DNA from: a virus
Reading direction: 5' to 3' (one strand)
IMG/VR virus record: IMGVR_UViG_3300037076_000071
Coordinates: 1 to 53,108 of that record
DNA: 53,108 nucleotides
Of this stretch, positions 29,106 through 37,053 are shown in pieces; the first letter of the stretch is position 1; every line of letters begins with the position of its first letter. Position numbers and translations under genes: made by a program. Under the pieces are notes generated by a model. It did not search any database, was not told the origin of the DNA, and worked only from the letters and a program-made list of their open reading frames with translations.

Positions 29106-29774
29106 TTACTCACCCATCTTATATAGCTCAAAATCCTCGGTTTCCATTTCCATTTCTTCGCTGCATCCGGGGCACAGCGGGAATCCGAGCTTCAGACTTT
29201 TGCGAGATGCGGTCACAGTGTATTCACCGGCCTTCGCCACTTCGATGAGGCGACATTTCTTGTTACCGTCCCGAAAATTGGAGCAATGCAGCTTGAAGGA
29301 TTTCTTCGCAGCGGCCTTGTCCTTCTTCGTCAGTTCCGGGATCTTCAATGGTGAGTGCGGGTATTCGCCCAATTCGATGGCCATCTTTTCGCAGAAGGCC
29401 AACAAGTCGTCACCGGGCATTGCGTGGATCGCCTTACCTTCCAGGCCGATCAGTTTCATGCCGTCTTTGAATTTTGGACCGTGCTTTGCATCGTCGGGCA
29501 GGCACGCATGAAGAAGTTCGTGGGCAAGCACGCCAAGGGTTTCGACTGTGCTTTTGATGATTGGGGAAGCGAAGATCTGTCGGCTTCCATCGGCGCAGCA
29601 CACAGAACTGAAGCATTGTCCAAGGGTCTTCTTCGGGCTTTTATTTGGGAAGCCACAGGAGACACGGACGATGGGGAAAAACAGTTTGTTGCGTTCGTAC
29701 AGCGGCCTAAATTTTTCTACGGCGGCTGTCAAATATTCTTCTCTTGTCATAATGGTTGCGGGTGTAGGAGTCAC
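29106..29774 (-). CDS. SprT-like zinc metalloprotease
   Basis: 222 residues from GTG 29774, fixed by the leaderless promoter. HELLH (85-89) with H98 downstream gives the HExxH-type zinc site of SprT-like enzymes. The C-terminal part carries more cysteines (LCPGCSEEM) for a structural zinc. SprT proteases act on DNA-protein crosslinks or specific partners; the target here is unknown. Confidence 0.75.
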   Translation of the reverse strand: MTPTPATIMTREEYLTAAVEKFRPLYERNKLFFPIVRVSCGFPNKSPKKTLGQCFSSVCCADGSRQIFASPIIKSTVETLGVLAHELLHACLPDDAKHGPKFKDGMKLIGLEGKAIHAMPGDDLLAFCEKMAIELGEYPHSPLKIPELTKKDKAAAKKSFKLHCSNFRDGNKKCRLIEVAKAGEYTVTASRKSLKLGFPLCPGCSEEMEMETEDFELYKMGE

Positions 29775-29780
29775 GAGAAC

Positions 29781-29809
29781 ATCATCGCACGAGTGTACAC
29801 TTCTGTCAA
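29781..29809 (-). promoter_or_regulatory. Sigma70-like promoter of the SprT-like gene
   Basis: TTGACA, 17 bp, GATGAT, 6 bases, GTG 29774. The -35 box lies opposite the plus-strand promoter of 29830, so the two may interfere. Confidence 0.6.
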
Positions 29810-29812
29810 GTG

Positions 29813-29821
29813 TGCTACACT
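29813..29821 (+). promoter_or_regulatory. Extended -10 promoter
   Basis: TGCTACACT, 8 bases before ATG 29830; no clear -35. Confidence 0.45.
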
Positions 29822-29829
29822 GAAGTTGT

Positions 29830-30366
29830 ATGGCGATTGAAATTCAGGCACCAGAAAGTTTCTCCAAATACCTCACCTCCAATTATATCACTATCTTTGC
29901 AGGTGGTTCTATCGAAATGAACAGAGCAGCGCCATGGCAACGCCGGTTAGTCTCGGCCTTCAAGGATCATGCCGACGTAGTTATCATAAACCCACGTCGT
30001 AACTCGTGGCATAGTTCTTGGAAACAAGTTGCCAGAAACAAACAGTTCACCAAGCAAGTTGAATGGGAACTTACTGGACTAGAGGAATGTGATACGTCTA
30101 TCATGTACTTCGATCCGGCGACCAAATCCCCAATTTCACTTCTGGAGTTTGGTTTGTTTGGGCCGTCGCACGAAGGAGTTGTCGTTCCCAAAATGCACGT
30201 CGTTTGCCCTGCCCCATTCTGGCGCAAAGGCAATGTTGATATCGTCTGCAAGCGATATGGCATTCCACAATACAAGACTCTCACCGCAGCGGCCAAGGCC
30301 ATCAAAGCACGGCTTGAAGATTTTCGTCGCTGGACCGTACCAGTCGGACGAGGCATTCTTAGATGA
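29830..30366 (+). CDS. Nucleoside 2-deoxyribosyltransferase-like protein
   Basis: 178 residues. ITIFAGGSIEMNRAAPWQ, then INPRRNSW, VEWELTGLEECD and SPISLLEFGLFG form the ordered motifs of the nucleoside deoxyribosyltransferase-like fold, with the catalytic-type Glu in ISLLEFG. Known members exchange bases on deoxyribosides or hydrolyse nucleotides. Here it may remodel host or phage nucleotide pools. Confidence 0.8.
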   Translation: MAIEIQAPESFSKYLTSNYITIFAGGSIEMNRAAPWQRRLVSAFKDHADVVIINPRRNSWHSSWKQVARNKQFTKQVEWELTGLEECDTSIMYFDPATKSPISLLEFGLFGPSHEGVVVPKMHVVCPAPFWRKGNVDIVCKRYGIPQYKTLTAAAKAIKARLEDFRRWTVPVGRGILR

Positions 30367-30545
30367 GACGTGCGATCATCGTAGGCGTCTGCGTGATGCC
30401 GCACCCGTTGTTCGTGCTTGCATTTGCTCTGTATGTCTTCAGCAAGAGCTTTATTGCGGTGGCTCGTTGGGGAGTAAGTGTGCTTTCTGTGGAGTTGGAT
30501 TCGACCGTGTGTCCGAAGACGTTAAAAGATCGGCTAGACCCTTAA
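30363..30545 (+). CDS. Doubtful small gene; overlapping zinc-finger frame
   Basis: ATG 30363 overlaps the previous stop and gives 60 hydrophobic residues. The next frame over the same DNA (to 30562) reads ICSVCLQQELYCGG, then CAFCGVGF, a good zinc-finger pattern but with no ATG/GTG/TTG start nearby. One of the two is likely coding, and both overlap the convergent gene. Confidence 0.3.
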   Translation: MRRAIIVGVCVMPHPLFVLAFALYVFSKSFIAVARWGVSVLSVELDSTVCPKTLKDRLDP

Positions 30546-30708
30546 CCATCACATACGAATAAGCGTACTTACTCTCTGTAATTTCCGACAGCACTTCACG
30601 AATTGCCATCGCCCACATAGCGGCATTGTCGCCACGAATAAACACACCCGGCCAGTCATTTTCAAACTCCATGACGCCGGTCTCTGCCCTTGGTTGTTCT
30701 GGTAACAT
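30451..30708 (-). CDS. Conserved small protein, 85 aa
   Basis: MEFENDWPGVFIRGDNAAMW (from residue 13) is a block I know from a widespread unknown phage/bacterial family. GGAGG stands 8 bases before ATG 30708. The C-terminal 25 residues overlap the plus-strand zinc-finger frame. Confidence 0.65.
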   Translation of the reverse strand: MLPEQPRAETGVMEFENDWPGVFIRGDNAAMWAMAIREVLSEITESKYAYSYVMVKGLADLLTSSDTRSNPTPQKAHLLPNEPPQ

Positions 30709-30710
30709 AC

Positions 30711-30717
30711 TAAATAC
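30711..30717 (+). promoter_or_regulatory. Late promoter TAAATAC
   Basis: Five bases before ATG 30723; shared intergenic DNA also holds the ribosome site of the divergent gene. Confidence 0.55.
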
Positions 30718-30722
30718 CTCCT

Positions 30723-30989
30723 ATGGATATATTTGGTTACGGTTACGAAGAGTCGCTAGACTACAGCCACCTTCCGGGATTTGATAAACTAACGGAAGAA
30801 CACCAAAAACTTGTTCATGCCGAATATGAGCGTGGATACAACGCTGCAAAACATTTAGGCATCAAGGTTGCGATGGGCAAAGGTTTCCAAACGGCAAAAC
30901 TTTCCATAGAGCAATTGGAACAGGAAAAGGCAGTGAAGCGCCAGCCGACACCGCCTTCCATTTTTGAGGGCCTAGCGAACTGTCAGTAG
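30723..30989 (+). CDS. Unknown helical protein, 88 aa
   Basis: MDIFGYGYEESLDYSHLPGF, then a charged helix. Late leaderless gene; no family recognised. Confidence 0.65.
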   Translation: MDIFGYGYEESLDYSHLPGFDKLTEEHQKLVHAEYERGYNAAKHLGIKVAMGKGFQTAKLSIEQLEQEKAVKRQPTPPSIFEGLANCQ

Positions 30990-30991
30990 GC

Positions 30992-31432
30992 TCAGTACAT
31001 GCAGCCGTGGTATTCGTCCTCTAGCTCATCACCGTGCTTCTTGATGGCTCTGGTGGCATCTATGACGCTATCGTAGTCGTCATATCCATCAGCCGGTCGT
31101 GCAGCGATGGCCCGGTCATTTTCCCACGAGCCACTTGAAAGACGTAGCGGCCATTCGCCATCTTCTTCTTCATCGGGGTCATTGATCGGATTGCCGTATT
31201 TCTTTTGGTAATCGTCATGGTCCGCTTTCATCTTAACGGCCTGGGATGGCGGCACGAGTTGATCCGGCCACGAATACTCATCGCATCCTTTGCCGTCCTC
31301 CGGTCTGCCAGGATCGTCGGAGCAAATCCAATCGAAGGTTTCTTGGTCAACGACTTTGTAATACGTGTCGCCGCCGCCATCGGTAAGGATGACTAAGTAC
31401 ATTTTCTTGCCTTCTGCTTTTTTCTTTTTCAT
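30992..31432 (-). CDS. Unknown acidic protein, 146 aa
   Basis: Lys-rich start MKKKKAEGKKMYLVILTDGG, then an acidic region (DPDEEEDGEWPLRL). ATG 31432 overlaps the upstream stop. An ATG at 31402 is also possible. Confidence 0.65.
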   Translation of the reverse strand: MKKKKAEGKKMYLVILTDGGGDTYYKVVDQETFDWICSDDPGRPEDGKGCDEYSWPDQLVPPSQAVKMKADHDDYQKKYGNPINDPDEEEDGEWPLRLSSGSWENDRAIAARPADGYDDYDSVIDATRAIKKHGDELEDEYHGCMY

Positions 31433-31731
31433 CGTCTTGTGTTCCATTTCTCTGTAACTTCGGCAATGACTTTATCAGGCTCCGTAGTGTACACCCAAAT
31501 GATCTGGACAGCATTGACACCACGGACTTGCATCTTGAGACCGCCACTTACAGGAGTGAATTTGAGATGGGGTTGAGAGGGGCGAACTGGATTAATAATG
31601 CCAAGAGCAATTTTGGAAACGTACCGACAGGCTTTGGCCGCTTCAATGGCGACTACCGCATCCGGGATGACGGTGCTGTGCTTGCCATTGAATTTGCCGC
31701 CTGCCAACAGGCCCTTGACATGGTTGCCCAT
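31429..31731 (-). CDS. Unknown protein, 100 aa
   Basis: ATG 31731 five bases after a late promoter. Helices with EAAKACRYVSKIALGI and a beta end with VQIIWVYTTE. No family recognised. Confidence 0.65.
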   Translation of the reverse strand: MGNHVKGLLAGGKFNGKHSTVIPDAVVAIEAAKACRYVSKIALGIINPVRPSQPHLKFTPVSGGLKMQVRGVNAVQIIWVYTTEPDKVIAEVTEKWNTRR

Positions 31732-31736
31732 GTTTC

Positions 31737-31744
31737 TATTTATA
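31737..31744 (-). promoter_or_regulatory. Late promoter TATAAATA
   Basis: Perfect octamer, 5 bases before ATG 31731. Confidence 0.65.
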
Positions 31745-31774
31745 GCAAATATCCGACTCGAAATCAAGTAGTCG

Positions 31775-31782
31775 TATAAATA
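31775..31782 (+). promoter_or_regulatory. Late promoter TATAAATA
   Basis: Perfect octamer 22 bases before ATG 31805 of the HNH gene; divergent from the minus-strand late promoter 30 bp away. Confidence 0.6.
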
Positions 31783-31804
31783 GGCCCAGAGGTTGATTTC
31801 GAGT

Positions 31805-32434
31805 ATGACACGCAGCGAAGCCGGTCGATTAGGAGCATTGAAGACGATTCAAATTAGAAAGGAACAAGCAATTGTACGATACCGGAGCAACCCAAAATTT
31901 TGCTTGTTTTGCGGTACAATCATCACAGTCAAGGATGAGCACGCCAACCATGCGTTTTCCAAAATCAAGTACAAAAAATTTTGCAATCAATCGTGCGCCG
32001 CCAAGTACAACAACAAAAAATTTGTGAAAAGGAAAAGAGAATTGCAAGTGTGCCTTCGGTGCGCTGCGTCTCTGAATTGGTGGGCCAAGAAATTTTGTAG
32101 CCGTGATTGTTTCATAAAATATCGGCAAGAGACAAACGACATTTTTCAAAGGAAGACTGAAATTAGTTCATTGACATTGCGGCGGGCAATGTTGCGTCAT
32201 AATGTTGTGTATCAGTGTGCTATGTGTGGGATTGGTCCTGAATGGAATAAGCAAGCTCTAGTGCTACAGGCCGACCACAAAGATGGCAATAGTTCCAATA
32301 ACATGCTTGATAATTTAAGATTTCTCTGCCCAAATTGTCATAGCCAGACGCCCACTTATGGGATAAAGAACAAAGGAAGCGGACGACTTAGTAGAAGGAC
32401 TGGAGCGGGAAGAAGGAATCTAACCTCCGCATAA
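31805..32434 (+). CDS. HNH homing endonuclease with zinc fingers
   Basis: 209 residues. N-terminal zinc pairs (FCLFCG, FCNQSC, CLRC, FCSRDC) and a C-terminal HNH core: CAMCGIG, then LQADHKDGNSSNNMLDNLRF, then CPNCHSQTPTYG. The DH...N...H catalytic residues are intact. The late promoter and the position next to the tRNA-Cys fit a mobile gene. Confidence 0.85.
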   Translation: MTRSEAGRLGALKTIQIRKEQAIVRYRSNPKFCLFCGTIITVKDEHANHAFSKIKYKKFCNQSCAAKYNNKKFVKRKRELQVCLRCAASLNWWAKKFCSRDCFIKYRQETNDIFQRKTEISSLTLRRAMLRHNVVYQCAMCGIGPEWNKQALVLQADHKDGNSSNNMLDNLRFLCPNCHSQTPTYGIKNKGSGRLSRRTGAGRRNLTSA

Positions 32435-32484
32435 AGATTTTGCAGATCTTGACCTTAACACTTGGCTATTCCCGCTTAGAAATT

Positions 32485-32566
32485 TGGAGCACGGTGAGGG
32501 ATTTGAACCCCCGACATATGTCAGCTTTGCAGGCTGATGCCTTGAACCAGACTTGGCGAACCGTGC
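32485..32566 (-). tRNA. tRNA-Cys (GCA)
   Basis: Acceptor GCACGGT/ACCGTGC, anticodon arm TCAGC-CTGCAAA-GCTGA, T-arm GGGGG-TTCAAAT-CCCTC, U73 as usual for tRNA-Cys and encoded CCA. The variable region is slightly long (8 nt). Confidence 0.9.
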
Positions 32567-32607
32567 TTGTGTTCAAATATCTATACTACCACGGTTTCGA
32601 TCAGGCG

Positions 32608-32775
32608 TCAAGCCTCGTAAACCGCTTTGTTTGTGACGCCTTCCATCCGCAAGAAAAGTTGAGTGGTTGGCGACAAGTCGTCCCATTCCAGGGCAGTGCG
32701 GATGCCAAAAAGAAATCTGCCGTGGGTCTCGCAAAACTTGAGGCGTTCTTCGGTTGTGGTGGTTTTCCAATTCAT
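32608..32775 (-). CDS. Unknown small protein, 55 aa
   Basis: MNWKTTTTEERLKFCETHGR then FLFGIRTALEWDDLSP, mixed helix. Start at ATG 32775, 5 bases after the upstream stop. No family recognised. Confidence 0.6.
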   Translation of the reverse strand: MNWKTTTTEERLKFCETHGRFLFGIRTALEWDDLSPTTQLFLRMEGVTNKAVYEA

Positions 32776-32780
32776 GTGTT

Positions 32781-33212
32781 TTATGCTACCATCCTTACGG
32801 CGACGGCGCAAGGAATTTCTTCCAGCCGTCGCTCAAATTCACGAAATTCTTCCCGCATGTGCAAGAAGGCATTGGTCTCGCCGTATTGTGTTGCCTTCGG
32901 ATAAGCAACGCTCTTTGCCGAAATCTTGAGCCGGGTGCAAGCCATGTTGATGGCATTCTTGAGGGTCGTCCAGGAAGCCGGTGCGACAAGCTCACCTTCC
33001 CGTAAGGACTTCGTTTTGATGGTTTCCAGCGCCTTGCGTGCTTTGAGATACCATGCAACCTGCTCACGGGACATGCCCTTGAAGTTGGCCCCGCCGCAAG
33101 TCCAGCACGGCAGATCGAAAGTTTTGGCAACGCCATTCTGCCAAATTGCATTCGGAATGTCGATGTGAACCGTTCCAGTTCCTTTGCATTCTTTGCACTT
33201 AAGCGTCTTCAT
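32781..33212 (-). CDS. Zinc-ribbon protein, 143 aa
   Basis: MKTLKCKECKGTG, then PCWTCGG, forms a DnaJ-like zinc site at the N-terminus; the rest is helical (Lys/Arg rich). ATG 33212 lies 6 bases behind a strong promoter. Confidence 0.65.
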   Translation of the reverse strand: MKTLKCKECKGTGTVHIDIPNAIWQNGVAKTFDLPCWTCGGANFKGMSREQVAWYLKARKALETIKTKSLREGELVAPASWTTLKNAINMACTRLKISAKSVAYPKATQYGETNAFLHMREEFREFERRLEEIPCAVAVRMVA

Positions 33213-33218
33213 GTTTCT

Positions 33219-33248
33219 AATGTACCAGATTCCGAAATCGAATGTCAA
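33219..33248 (-). promoter_or_regulatory. Sigma70-like promoter
   Basis: TTGACA, 18 bp, TACATT, 6 bases, ATG 33212. Confidence 0.65.
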
Positions 33249-33304
33249 GAGGTTTCTACAAAGATTTGGAAGTTTATGCAAAATCGCTATACGTCGATAA
33301 ACTT

Positions 33305-33312
33305 GCTATACT
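33305..33312 (+). promoter_or_regulatory. Extended -10 promoter
   Basis: TGCTATACT, 6 bases before ATG 33319; no clear -35. Confidence 0.45.
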
Positions 33313-33318
33313 TGAGCT

Positions 33319-33591
33319 ATGGCATATGAACCGGGAACAGCCGAAGGCGACACACCAACAACCCGCCGCTGGCGCACGTTGTTTCATATCATCTACGTCA
33401 ACGACAGAGATGGTGTATGGGCCAGAATCCCGGCCTGGAGCGGCGATGTTGCGGTTCGCATTTCATGGATGCAGATTGCACCGGAATTGCATCAGTCCAT
33501 GCGAGAAGGATTAGATGAACGCTTTCATGGTTTGGCGTGCATCGGCTGTGATGACTATCGAGATCTGAACATCTACATCAACGAAGCCTAG
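33319..33591 (+). CDS. Unknown protein, 90 aa
   Basis: Beta-rich with RWRTLFHIIYVNDRDGVWAR and a helical end. Leaderless. Convergent with the lectin-like gene (4-base overlap). Confidence 0.65.
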   Translation: MAYEPGTAEGDTPTTRRWRTLFHIIYVNDRDGVWARIPAWSGDVAVRISWMQIAPELHQSMREGLDERFHGLACIGCDDYRDLNIYINEA

Positions 33592-34451
33592 TGCTCGTAA
33601 TAGTGAACCAATTTCAACCCACAGCCAAAAGTGGTATTCCTTGGATTAACATAGATGAATATTTGATCCGGGCCACTCGACATAAATGCGGTTTTTGACT
33701 CTTGAAAAAATTGCAAATAGTTGATGCCGTCGTTTGATTGATACACCGTGTAATTGGTACTGTCCACAGACAAGCGGTAGAACATAGGTATTAATGCCCA
33801 CGGATTTCCGTATGTGCCGCCGCTGTCACTACTAAAAGTTGTTTCGTTGGTGTAATAGGATCTTTGAAGGTACACAAGTCCGGTACCTAGTCCATTGCTT
33901 TGCGGCCCAAACAGATACAATTTACCAGAAGTGCTTTCACGAAACCCCACACCACAACTCGGATAGTTGGCAAAAAACATGAACGGAAAGAAGCCAAAAT
34001 CCACAGAATATGGTACAGATGGAGCCGTTCGCACATACAACTTCTGTGAATCAGCGGCATCGGGCGCACAAGATAGGTACATGCTGCTGTTCGTTGTGCT
34101 AATCGTTGCACTGCCTTGATTAACCCACGACCAACCCGAAGAAGGTGGTGGGGTAAACAACACTCTACCGGATTGTTGTGCCAAGATGTTTGCCAAGCCG
34201 CCAGCCGTCATAACGATATTGATCGGCCCGCCAGCGCTATGAGAATTTGCGGTTGTGCCTTCGATGCCTCTAACAACAGTCCAGGATGTAGTCAGTCCAC
34301 CGGACGTAACTGACAAAAGTTCACTCTCAATCAAAATTCTAAAGCCGCCATCAACAGTCACAGCCGATGATACTATCAGTGTTGTGTTGGTATTATTGAC
34401 TGCTGTGGCCAACGTCAGATTGAAGTTGTTGTTAATGTAATTTTCAGTCAT
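33588..34451 (-). CDS. Virion lectin-like protein (tail or fibre associated)
   Basis: 287 residues. The first 80 residues (LTLATAVNNTNTTLIVSSAV, GTTANSHSAGG) resemble N-terminal virion-attachment parts of phage fibre proteins. The remainder is Ser/Tyr/Gly rich, strand-only (MYLSCAPDAADSQKLYVRTA; SVDSTNYTVYQSNDGINYL), resembling a concanavalin-like jelly roll. Late promoter and location beside baseplate genes support a receptor-binding or decoration role. Confidence 0.65.
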   Translation of the reverse strand: MTENYINNNFNLTLATAVNNTNTTLIVSSAVTVDGGFRILIESELLSVTSGGLTTSWTVVRGIEGTTANSHSAGGPINIVMTAGGLANILAQQSGRVLFTPPPSSGWSWVNQGSATISTTNSSMYLSCAPDAADSQKLYVRTAPSVPYSVDFGFFPFMFFANYPSCGVGFRESTSGKLYLFGPQSNGLGTGLVYLQRSYYTNETTFSSDSGGTYGNPWALIPMFYRLSVDSTNYTVYQSNDGINYLQFFQESKTAFMSSGPDQIFIYVNPRNTTFGCGLKLVHYYEH

Positions 34452-34455
34452 TACT

Positions 34456-34462
34456 GTATTTA
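34456..34462 (-). promoter_or_regulatory. Late promoter TAAATAC
   Basis: Four bases before ATG 34451; overlaps the stop codon region of the GIY-YIG gene. Confidence 0.6.
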
Positions 34463-35119
34463 CACCTTAGAGCGGCGACCTTTGTTCCAGGGAGATTTTC
34501 CCTTTTTGGCAGCAGACATCTTTTGCCGGGTCTCGTCGGATGGATGCTGTAAATGACGAATGACTTTTTGACGAGCTTCTGGATCGGCCCACATTTCTTT
34601 CGATGCTTGTCCAATTTTTTTTCTTGTCTCTTCGGTCATCTGCTGGTGAGTTGTAGACATCTTTTGTTTTGATTCTTCGGAGTGAGTTTTGCCTTTCATT
34701 GCGTGTACACCACCAGTCGCATAGTATGATTTGAGAGATTCACTGAGATGCTGACGGACTTCAAGAGTCATTCCAGCTTTGGTTGCTTCGGCATGAGCAC
34801 GCTTTTGTTTTTCTGACCAAATACTGCCGGTAGCCAATACATTGTATCCACCTTCAGTGATAAGAGTTTTGTTTTCCAAAATCATCGTGGCTTCATAAGC
34901 AATTGCATCATCACTCGTGCCTTCTAATTTTGAGATGACTTCAAATACAAAGGGTTCTTTTCCATATTTACGGATGGCAGCATGAAGTACAGAGCCTTCG
35001 CCAGCCTTTGCTTGACTTACATGTTCTATCCAGCGATTACGAGGATGGAGCTTTCCGGTGTAGCCAATGTACGACTTACCATTTACTGTATTGGTAATTT
35101 TGTAAAAATGAAATGTCAT
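34460..35119 (-). CDS. GIY-YIG homing endonuclease with NUMOD3 repeats
   Basis: 219 residues. FYKITNTVNGKSYIGYTG is the GIY-YIG core with RNRWIEH and the catalytic Glu (AYEATMIL). At least four NUMOD3-like units follow (GKTHSEESKQKMS, MTEETRKKIGQ, PSDETRQKMSAAKKGKS). Sits between the lectin-like gene and the gp48-like gene. Confidence 0.85.
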   Translation of the reverse strand: MTFHFYKITNTVNGKSYIGYTGKLHPRNRWIEHVSQAKAGEGSVLHAAIRKYGKEPFVFEVISKLEGTSDDAIAYEATMILENKTLITEGGYNVLATGSIWSEKQKRAHAEATKAGMTLEVRQHLSESLKSYYATGGVHAMKGKTHSEESKQKMSTTHQQMTEETRKKIGQASKEMWADPEARQKVIRHLQHPSDETRQKMSAAKKGKSPWNKGRRSKV

Positions 35120-35124
35120 ACATC

Positions 35125-35132
35125 CATTTATA
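35125..35132 (-). promoter_or_regulatory. Late promoter TATAAATG
   Basis: Five bases before ATG 35119 of the GIY-YIG gene; one mismatch from TATAAATA. Confidence 0.55.
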
Positions 35133-35161
35133 CAAGGTCGCCTAACTACAAGAAAATAAAT

Positions 35162-36208
35162 CTAATAGCCTTCGAGTATCCGTTTTTTAGTCATCAGTTC
35201 TAGCTCAATGAACTGCAAAGCGATGTCCGTGCATACGCTTGGTGAGCCTTGAATGTCTTGATGACCTCTGAATGCAGACCAGTGGCCCGACGCTGTGTAA
35301 TTGACTTGCATGTTAGTCAAGGCGCACGTGCTGATTTTGTTCAGGAACAGATTCTCCTTTCCGTTTGCATAATACTGAATGTCAAATTCAGCCGGATAGA
35401 TCCAGAAACGGCCAGCCCAACCGTTCAAGAGTTCAGGAGCGGAATAAAACTTGAATGCTCGAATAATGTTATCAACGTTCAATGCTTCGGCTTCGCTCTC
35501 CGGTGTGAATCTGAAGTTGAAATTGAACTGCCGGAATGTGATGCCATTGAAGATGACTTCTTGGTGGTTGTTGATAATCATTCGCTTACCAAGGCTTGCG
35601 GCATCTTTCAAATTCAAGCCGTTCCATTGATTCGCCCAATCACCAAGGTGTTTTGCTCCTGACGCACCAGCCGATTTGAAAATGTCGGCCCATGACTCTT
35701 GCCCTTTCAGTTTGTTTGCAAGGTCAGCCGCCATACCGAGTTCTGTTGGTGTCCAGTCAGCCGCATAGTTGGTAGTAATTTCTGGTGGCATATACAGGAC
35801 GATGGTTGTGGCAACTCTCTGAATAGGTCTGGTCTGGTTTGTTGGAACAGATTGTGAGGCATCACCGCCAGAAGCAGTGGTAGACGCTCCGGTCGGATCG
35901 GCAGTAGTTCCATTCAAGTTAGTTCCGTTGTTGTTATTGTTTCCACTTGCTCCATTCAGGCTGATATCTCTGGCAGCATTTGCATTGATGGTAGCCTGAT
36001 CTGTCGGCGCTGCACCATTCACATTTGCCGTGTAAAACTGTGTGTTAGACGATTCATTGATGTGAAAGACCATGTAATGATCTTTGCCGGAAGATGCTAC
36101 TCCTAAGTCCAATGGGTATATAAAATTGGAGTAAGCATACTGGTTTACGTCCAGATCGCCTAGTGGCGTGTTCGGTGCCTGATTGAGTGGTGACTGAGAG
36201 GTTGCCAT
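35162..36208 (-). CDS. 48: Baseplate tail-tube cap protein, gp48-like
   Basis: 348 residues from ATG 36208 (T4 gp48 is about 364). The frame is open upstream, but that part is antisense to the gp4-like gene. N-terminus DVNQYAYSNFIYPLDLG, then TTIVLYMPPEITTNYAADWTP, and QEVIFNGITFRQFNFNFRFT are typical of T4-type gp48 and tube-fold proteins. A Thr/Gly/Asn linker (residues 85-125) is a local insertion. It caps the baseplate and starts the tube. Late promoter in front. Confidence 0.8.
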   Translation of the reverse strand: MATSQSPLNQAPNTPLGDLDVNQYAYSNFIYPLDLGVASSGKDHYMVFHINESSNTQFYTANVNGAAPTDQATINANAARDISLNGASGNNNNNGTNLNGTTADPTGASTTASGGDASQSVPTNQTRPIQRVATTIVLYMPPEITTNYAADWTPTELGMAADLANKLKGQESWADIFKSAGASGAKHLGDWANQWNGLNLKDAASLGKRMIINNHQEVIFNGITFRQFNFNFRFTPESEAEALNVDNIIRAFKFYSAPELLNGWAGRFWIYPAEFDIQYYANGKENLFLNKISTCALTNMQVNYTASGHWSAFRGHQDIQGSPSVCTDIALQFIELELMTKKRILEGY

Positions 36209-36215
36209 TGCGTTT

Positions 36216-36222
36216 GTATTTA
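36216..36222 (-). promoter_or_regulatory. Late promoter TAAATAC
   Basis: Seven bases before ATG 36208. A plus-strand TAAATA (36228) lies 12 bp away for the divergent gene. Confidence 0.6.
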
Positions 36223-36227
36223 GTGCG

Positions 36228-36233
36228 TAAATA
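36228..36233 (+). promoter_or_regulatory. Late promoter TAAATA
   Basis: Five bases before GTG 36239; head-to-head with the gp48 late promoter. Confidence 0.55.
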
Positions 36234-36238
36234 AGTAT

Positions 36239-36754
36239 GTGGAACAACCAAAGTATCGCATACAACCCGTGAAGTGGAGAAAGAAGGCTGGTGGCGGCAA
36301 ACAACCATACCAAGGACACTTCTATCCTGGATATCCTGAAAAATATGAAGGAAAGATTGACACCATCATGTTTCGGTCTGGATTGGAGCTTCGTTTGTTC
36401 AAATATTTGGATGAAGCTCCTGGTATCATTCGATGGAGTTCTGAGGAAACAGTGATTAAATATCGGTCGCCGGTTGACGGAAAGATCCACCGATATTTTG
36501 TTGATGCCAAAATCACAACCAAAAAAGATGAAATTGAGACTACATATCTCATCGAAGTGAAACCGGCATCTCAATGCAAGCCGCCGTCGCCACCCAAAAA
36601 ACCGAATAAAAAATCTCAGGCAAGATTTCTTCGAGAATCGAGAACATACAAAGTCAATTTGGCAAAATGGAATCAGGCAGAACTGGTGTGCGAGCAAAAA
36701 GGATGGACATTTTTGAAATTGACCGAAAAAGATTTGTCATTTGGAAGAGTATGA
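36239..36754 (+). CDS. 4: Head-completion nuclease, gp4-like
   Basis: 171 residues, GTG start. FRSGLELRLFKYLDEAPGII, then RYFVDAKI and YLIEVKPASQ give the E...D...ExK nuclease-type motif (E50, D89, E106, K108) of T4 gp4 (gp50) family. In T4 it completes the filled head before tail joining. The C-terminal KKSQARFLRESRTYKVNLAK also fits. Stop overlaps the next ATG. Confidence 0.8.
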   Translation: MEQPKYRIQPVKWRKKAGGGKQPYQGHFYPGYPEKYEGKIDTIMFRSGLELRLFKYLDEAPGIIRWSSEETVIKYRSPVDGKIHRYFVDAKITTKKDEIETTYLIEVKPASQCKPPSPPKKPNKKSQARFLRESRTYKVNLAKWNQAELVCEQKGWTFLKLTEKDLSFGRV

Positions 36755-37053
36755 GACTGAAAGGGTGGAAGATGTCAGAGGAACAGAAACAAAAGATTCG
36801 TGCGACCATGATAGGTCGTACTTATTCGGAAGAGCGTCGGGCAGCGATGCGAAAACCACGCAAACCTCTTAGTGAAGCGCATAAACAGAAAATTAGCGAA
36901 TCAATGGAAAAATATCTGAACAGCCTAACAGAAGATGAATTCACAGAAAGAATGATGCGTACATGGACAGCAAATTTAGAATCGAACGCCGACTACGCTC
37001 CACTCGATCCTAAAATTATGGACAAAATGAACGTATTCCTTGGTCTCAAATAA
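36751..37053 (+). CDS. NUMOD3-only protein
   Basis: 100 residues from ATG 36751 (ATGA overlap). MSEEQKQKIRATMIGRTYSE and PLSEAHKQKISESMEKYL are two NUMOD3-like DNA-binding units, with no nuclease domain before them. The C-terminus is acidic. It may be a relic of a homing gene or a domesticated DNA-binding protein within the head-tail operon. Confidence 0.65.
   Translation: MRLKGWKMSEEQKQKIRATMIGRTYSEERRAAMRKPRKPLSEAHKQKISESMEKYLNSLTEDEFTERMMRTWTANLESNADYAPLDPKIMDKMNVFLGLK

Noticed and set aside
32440-32904. 154-codon plus-strand frame
   Set aside because: Runs across the tRNA-Cys gene and antisense to a minus-strand gene.
35162-36697. Long version (511 codons) of the gp48-like gene
   Set aside because: The upstream 163 codons are antisense to the gp4-like gene; the late promoter sets the start at 36208.
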